Assembly (NCBI GenBank): GCA_041590855.1 | Contig: JBFHTA010000194.1 | Span: 1-7,435 of the forward strand | DNA from: Litoribrevibacter sp041590855 | GTDB taxonomy: Bacteria; Pseudomonadota; Gammaproteobacteria; Pseudomonadales; Litoribrevibacteraceae | Reading direction: 5' to 3' | Length of the DNA: 7,435 nucleotides | Part shown: positions 6,039-7,435 of the stretch, in pieces | How positions within the stretch are numbered: the first letter of the stretch is position 1 | How the letters are laid out: each line of letters starts with the position of its first letter | Made by a program: the position numbers and the translations under genes | The notes under the pieces: generated by a model | What the model was told of the DNA's origin: nothing | Seen by the model: the letters and a program-made list of their open reading frames with translations, nothing else | Database searches by the model: none

Positions 6039-6359
6039 TTAGGACTCCGATTGGCAAACATAACCAAAGACAGTTGATTCAGACACAATAGTCTCTCCTT
6101 CATTAACCCTGATAAAGCGGGCTTCCAGGCCAATCTCTTCCTTACAAGCTCTATCAAAGAAAGCGTTTGCTTCCTGTTCTGGTTCAATCTTCAATAACGT
6201 AAAGCTGCCATCTCCGTTCGGCCGTAGCGTTTGTGTAATTTCAATGGTCCGATCACTTGCGTCAGACACCGACACGATTTTATAAATAAGCTCATCCGCC
6301 TGAATCAGCTGACAAGGTAAGCCAAATACAATCAACCCAAAAAAAAGAACTGCTTTCAT
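6039..6359 (-). CDS. Small exported protein of unknown function (106 residues)
   Basis: I do not recognise the family. The N-terminus is a signal peptide (hydrophobic VLFFGLIVFGL, probable cleavage after QA at residue 21, giving a mature protein of about 85 residues that starts DELIYKI). Cys16 lies in the signal region but has no lipobox around it, so a lipoprotein is unlikely. The mature part is probably beta-rich, with two cysteines (Cys72 and Cys102) that could form a disulfide. GAGAGGG (6367-6373 on the complement) is a good Shine-Dalgarno sequence seven bases before the ATG, and it sits in one arm of an inverted repeat. The gene lies 74 bases after the rtcR stop and 93 bases before the acetyltransferase start, and may be read from rtcR or from its own promoter. 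Nothing ties its function to RNA repair. Confidence 0.82.
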   Translation of the reverse strand: MKAVLFFGLIVFGLPCQLIQADELIYKIVSVSDASDRTIEITQTLRPNGDGSFTLLKIEPEQEANAFFDRACKEEIGLEARFIRVNEGETIVSESTVFGYVCQSES

Positions 6360-6365
6360 CGAAGA

Positions 6366-6411
6366 TCCCTCTCAAAATTAGTCGATTAATCGCTCATATT
6401 ATCGAGAGGGA
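6366..6411 (-). promoter_or_regulatory. Inverted repeat that can occlude the ribosome-binding site
   Basis: TCCCTCTC (6366-6373) and GAGAGGGA (6404-6411) are perfect 8-bp complements with a 30-base spacer. The spacer holds a second perfect palindrome, CGATTAATCG (6383-6392). On the minus-strand transcript the downstream arm is the Shine-Dalgarno sequence of the 106-residue protein, so pairing would hide it. The palindrome alone could also be an operator. I see no T-tract, so it is not a normal terminator for rtcR. Confidence 0.5.
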
Positions 6412-6433
6412 CATTAAGAAAGGTATAAGAGCC

Positions 6434-7435
6434 TCACAACTCACCAAAGCTCAATCCATATTTTGCTAATAGTTGTTTGACTCGATGTGAGTCATTATTC
6501 GATTTCTTTTCTTCACGGCTTACATTAAAGAGCGTTCTTCCGGCTTCTGCCATTGAACCAGATTGCCTACAGACTTCAATCAGATGGGCAAGTTTTAGTT
6601 GGTCGTAATAGTCCATTTGGTTGATCTCGTCTGTATCCATTACCTCCGAAATCACCTTGATTGGTTGCCACCCTGAGCTTGAGTCTGGCTTCCACTTTCG
6701 CCTCAAACGGCTGATCTCTTCTTCTACCACATCCACCGTAATACGTCCGCCATCCGACAGGGTTGCCATTCGAGTGATACTGGCATTCAAATCCCGAAAG
6801 TTGGCAGACCACAGTGCTTCTGAAGAACGACTGAAAGCCAGGTATTTATCCCGAGCGGCTTTGTTAAAACTCACCAGATAGCCCGACTTGCCGGAAAACA
6901 CTTCCAATTCATAGTCGATGTTTGGTTCCAAGTCCTCAATGCGTTCTTTCAACGACGGCAGTTGATACGTCCAGAGATCAATCCGAGCCAACAAGTCTTC
7001 CCGGAAAGCGCCCTCACTGGATAACCTATTCAGGTCTTTATTTGTCCCTGCTATTAGCTGGAAGTCACTGGTCACTTCTTTATCTGAACCGAAGGGCATG
7101 AAGCGCTTATCTTCGATGGCCCGAAGCAACATTGCTTGTTCATCCAACCCTAATTCACCAATTTCATCGAGGAACAGCATGCCTTGATTGGCTTCCCTTA
7201 GTAACCCCGGTCGATCCGTAGTTGCACCGGTGAACGCGCCTTTCTTATGGCCGAACAACGCCGACATCGCATTTTCACCACGCAGGGTTGCGCAATTCAC
7301 CGAAACTAAACGACCAGACAGCTTACCTCGCTGCTTCCTGAGTTCGTAAACCCGCTGAGCCAGTTGCGACTTCCCTGCCCCGGTTGGCCCGGTAATCAGA
7401 ATGGGTTCGTTGGAACGAACAGACACCTTCTCCAA
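6434..7435 (-). CDS. rtcR: RtcR, sigma-54 activator of RNA-repair genes (N-terminus cut by window edge)
   Basis: The 333 residues visible are the AAA+ and C-terminal parts of a bacterial enhancer-binding protein; the frame is still open at the right edge, where a TTG is an internal Leu codon, not a start. Counting from the edge: Walker A GPTGAGKS (16-23), the sigma-54-contact loop GAFTGA (66-71), Walker B MLFLDE (86-91), sensor I AGTNKDL (129-135) and the arginine-finger region FREDLLARIDL (144-154). The stretch ANFRDLNASITRMATLS (211-227) and the C-terminus (AEAGRTLF ... KQLLAKYGLSFGEL) are typical of RtcR rather than other activators. RtcR is about 530 residues, so some 190 N-terminal residues, the CARF-like ligand domain that senses RNA ends and restrains the ATPase, are missing. 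Known RtcR proteins drive a divergent rtcB/rtcA-type operon, which should lie to the right of this window. Confidence 0.93.
   Translation of the reverse strand: MEKVSVRSNEPILITGPTGAGKSQLAQRVYELRKQRGKLSGRLVSVNCATLRGENAMSALFGHKKGAFTGATTDRPGLLREANQGMLFLDEIGELGLDEQAMLLRAIEDKRFMPFGSDKEVTSDFQLIAGTNKDLNRLSSEGAFREDLLARIDLWTYQLPSLKERIEDLEPNIDYELEVFSGKSGYLVSFNKAARDKYLAFSRSSEALWSANFRDLNASITRMATLSDGGRITVDVVEEEISRLRRKWKPDSSSGWQPIKVISEVMDTDEINQMDYYDQLKLAHLIEVCRQSGSMAEAGRTLFNVSREEKKSNNDSHRVKQLLAKYGLSFGEL

Noticed and set aside
3583..6359. Integron gene-cassette array
   Set aside because: Small GNAT, GFA and exported genes are common in cassettes, but I found no repeated attC-like sites between them; the genes overlap or are closely spaced, and the one GTTAAC (5021-5026) lies within coding sequence.
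7433..7435. TTG at the right edge as the start of the sigma-54 activator
   Set aside because: It lies about 20 residues before Walker A, with no room for the N-terminal ligand domain of RtcR; the frame is open to the window edge, so the gene is cut.

Overview
The window looks like chromosomal DNA of a Gram-negative gammaproteobacterium, probably environmental or marine. The signs are several predicted Sec-exported periplasmic proteins, a DUF4124/BamE-like protein and an RtcR-type sigma-54 activator. The genus cannot be fixed from this sequence. Most genes are single or in short runs. I see no transposase, integrase, rRNA, tRNA or CRISPR array.

Left part (1-1840): a LysR-family regulator gene (minus strand, 3' end cut by the window edge) is divergent from a classical short-chain dehydrogenase/reductase gene. 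The 217-bp gap between them holds a textbook LysR box (T-N11-A inverted repeat) on the dehydrogenase side and a 16-bp tandem repeat on the regulator side. A clear hairpin terminator closes the dehydrogenase gene.

Middle part (1840-3585): an AT-richer two-gene unit on the plus strand. The first gene encodes a T4-type (GH24) lysozyme with an intact Glu-Asp-Thr triad, an enlarged central insert and no signal peptide. Nineteen bases later comes a protein with a signal peptide, a calcium-loop motif and one cysteine pair, of no family I recognise. A muramidase without its own export signal next to a periplasmic protein is the layout of an interbacterial effector and its immunity protein, for example of a type VI secretion system. 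This is the best candidate here for an undescribed system. Its leader is rich in inverted repeats, and the second gene ends inside a perfect 18-bp palindrome.

Right part (3583-7435): all genes are on the minus strand. From right to left they are the C-terminal two-thirds of rtcR (RNA-repair regulator), a small exported protein whose Shine-Dalgarno sequence lies in one arm of an inverted repeat, a GNAT acetyltransferase overlapping a GFA-type zinc protein, an exported DUF4124/BamE-like protein, a rho-independent terminator, and an unrecognised 300-residue protein with a glycine-rich hydrophobic segment. The acetyltransferase, GFA and DUF4124 genes are tightly packed and probably co-transcribed. 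The rtcR targets (rtcB/rtcA or other RNA-repair genes) would normally lie beyond the right edge.
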